Origin: Solirubrobacter sp963798325
GTDB taxonomy: Bacteria > Actinomycetota > Thermoleophilia > Solirubrobacterales > Solirubrobacteraceae
Reading direction: 5' to 3'
Length of the DNA: 64,000 nucleotides
NCBI GenBank assembly: GCA_963798325.1
Contig: CAWCSS010000008.1
Span: 620,001-684,000, forward strand
Numbering within the stretch: the stretch's first letter is position 1; the number at the start of each line of letters is the position of its first letter. The notes beneath the pieces were generated by a model. It saw only the letters and a program-made list of their open reading frames with translations. It made no database searches and had not been told where the DNA came from. The translations under genes and the position numbers were made by a program. Below are positions 62,265-64,000 of this stretch, one piece after another.

Positions 62265-64000
62265 ATGGTGGGCGACACGTTTGCCCGTGCGTCGGCGGCT
62301 GCCCTGGCGGTGGCGATCGGTCTCGGTGGAGGCACGGCGTACGCCTCCAACGACGTCCAGGGTCTCGAGGTCCTCTCCAACCGCGCGGATCTGATCTCCG
62401 GGGGCGACGCGCTCGTCGCCGCGCGACTGGCCGACGGCGCCAACCCGGCGACCCTGCGCGTCGATCTCGACGGCGCCGACGTCACCGGTGCGTTCGCGCT
62501 CCGGCCGAGCGGGCGCTTCGAAGGGCTCGTGACCGGCCTGAAGACCGGGGCGAACACGCTGACCGTGCGCGACGCGGCCGGAGCGGGCAAGCGGATCGTG
62601 ATCACCAATCACCCGATCGGCGGGCCGGTGTTCGCCGGCCCGCAGGTGACGCCCTACGCGTGCAACCCGAACGCGTCGAATCCGCCGCTCGGCGCCGCGC
62701 GTCGACGCCCAGTGCAACGCTCCGACCCGGGTCGACTACCTGTACCGCAACACGGCCAACCAGTTCGTGGCCTACGACCCGGCCAACCCGCCCGCGGCCG
62801 CGCTCGTCCAGCCGACGACGACCGATCGCGGGATCACCGTGCCGTTCATCGTGCAGCGCGTGACGGGCACCGCCGACCGCGGCATCTACCAGATGGCGGT
62901 GCTCGTGGACCCGAGCAAGCCGATCGAGCCGTGGTCGGCCGAGCAGCCGTGGAGCCACAAGCTGTTCTACCCGTTCGGCGGCGCGTGCGGGACCGAGCAT
63001 CGCCAGCTCGCCCCGGGCAGCGTGCTGCAGGCACAGCAACTCGGTGCCGGCTTCGTGGTCGCCACGTCGAGCCTGAACATCTACGCCAACAACTGCAACG
63101 ACGTGGTCAGCGCCGAGGCGACGATGATGACCAAGGAGATCGTCATCGAGCGCTACGGGCCGTTGAAGTACACGATGGGCAACGGCGGCTCGGCGGCTTC
63201 GATGCAGCAGCACCTGCTCGTCGAGAACTATCCGGGGCTGCTCGACGGACTCACGACCAGCCAGGTCTTCGAGGATCACTGGACGCAGGTGCAGGGGTCG
63301 CTCGACTGCCGCGTGCTCATGCACTACTTCTGGCCCACGAGCCCGCTGTCGAACCCCGGCCACGCGTCCGCCCCGGCCAACCCGCTGTTCCCGACCGCCG
63401 CGACGCGGCAGCCCGTGTGGGGGTCGAACCCCAGCAACCCGGACAACCTGTGCGGCCAGAAGGTCCTGGCGTTCGGCGCCGATCGCACGGAGCTGGTCCC
63501 GACCGCGAACGTCGCATGCGGACTGTCGACGGCGCAGCTGTGGAACCCGGCGACGAATCCGACCGGCGAGCGGTGCGGGATCGCCGACTTCATGCGCGCG
63601 GTCTTCGGCGTGACCGTCACGCCTGACGCGCCGAACGGCAAGGGCAGGCTGGCCGTCGACAACGTCGGGGTCCAGTACGGCCTGCGGGCGCTGCAGAGCG
63701 GCCAGATCACCGCCGAGCAGTTCGTCGACCTCAACCGCAAGGTCGGCGGGATGGACATCGACGGCAACTTCGTGGCCGAGCGCACGACGGCCGACCCGGA
63801 TGCACTGCGGATCGCCTACGAGACCGGGCGCGTCAACAGCGCGACCGGCGCGGCGGAGATCCCCGAGATCGACAACCGCACCGGCGGCCAGATGGACGAC
63901 ACGGGCTTCCACCCGGCGTTCCATTCCTTCAGCTATCGCGCGCGGCTGGACCGCTCCAACGGCAACCACGACAACCAGGTGATCTGGCTCTCGCGCACCG
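62265..64000 (+). pseudogene. Exported DUF6351-like protein, one frameshift, runs off the end
   Basis: Starts at ATG 62265. A signal peptide (FARASAAALAVAIGLGGGTAYA) is followed by the DUF6351-type opening VLSNRADLISGGDALVAARL, GADVTGAFALRPSGRFEGLVTGL. Near 62,693-62,701 the frame shifts by one, then continues to the window edge as VDAQCNAPTRVDYLYRN, GGSAASMQQHLLVENYPGLLDGL and CRVLMHYFWPTS. The family has the look of tannase-like esterases (YTMGNGGSAASMQQ may hold the nucleophile Ser). Its MarR site ties it to the adjacent catabolic operon, where it could release the acid that the transporter imports. Confidence 0.6.

Overview
The window is high-GC bacterial DNA with dense, often overlapping genes (ATGA and GTGA stop/start junctions), many GTG and some TTG starts, and many genes that appear leaderless (a TAnnnT -10 box 7-8 nt before the start codon). 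Gene content is a complete 14-subunit complex I operon, an isolated mreB, tRNAs without encoded CCA, and LIV-type transporters with CoA-dependent catabolic genes. Together with the codon bias this points to a soil actinobacterium, most likely class Thermoleophilia (Solirubrobacterales). That placement is inference, since no rRNA gene is present.

Layout. 1-6,350: end of a membrane protein gene, then a six-gene operon of unknown function: a soluble protein, a tandem AAA/ClpB-like ATPase, a multi-spanning coiled-coil membrane protein, a membrane-anchored VWA-like protein, a helical protein and a radical-SAM activase. 6,573-10,702: an acyl-CoA synthetase and a TgpA-type membrane transglutaminase. 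10,707-13,543: a lipoprotein thermonuclease, a SnoaL-like protein, a VOC protein and a protein with a pilin-like leader. 13,727-28,661: nuoA-N on the minus strand, followed by strong nested hairpins. 28,697-32,321: a flavin reductase, cupredoxin and cytochrome c group, then serS and a tyrosine phosphatase. 32,666-36,239: a cyclase and a ThDP enzyme, divergent from an AbrB-family permease across a 24-bp symmetric promoter. 36,388-43,312: lgt, CBS, quinone oxidoreductase, sulfatase, transaldolase, cupin, LtrA, tRNA-Ser, SnoaL. 43,405-48,040: mreB, tRNA-Ser, a TetR/cupin pair, tRNA-Arg, a dienelactone hydrolase and a LysR regulator. 48,565-52,686: a Tat-exported GH43-like gene with two frameshifts, a ThuA-like protein, YnfA and MerR, and a small protein behind a MerR-type palindrome. 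53,168-64,000: a MarR-controlled catabolic operon (fused LivF-LivG ATPase, LivH, LivM, LivK, MaoC hydratase, SDR, amidohydrolase, acyl-CoA ligase) and a divergent exported DUF6351-like protein.

Two points stand out. First, the AAA/VWA/radical-SAM membrane operon, with a long promoter-like motif repeated before its first and fifth genes, matches no system I can name and is the best candidate for an undescribed one. Second, a 13-bp palindrome (TCAGG-N3-CCTGA) occurs before the liv operon, before marR and, with one mismatch, before the DUF6351 gene, which defines a small MarR regulon. Six apparent single-base frameshifts fall between 48.7 and 62.7 kb and none before that. They may be sequencing errors, so the affected genes are described as reconstructed across the shifts.
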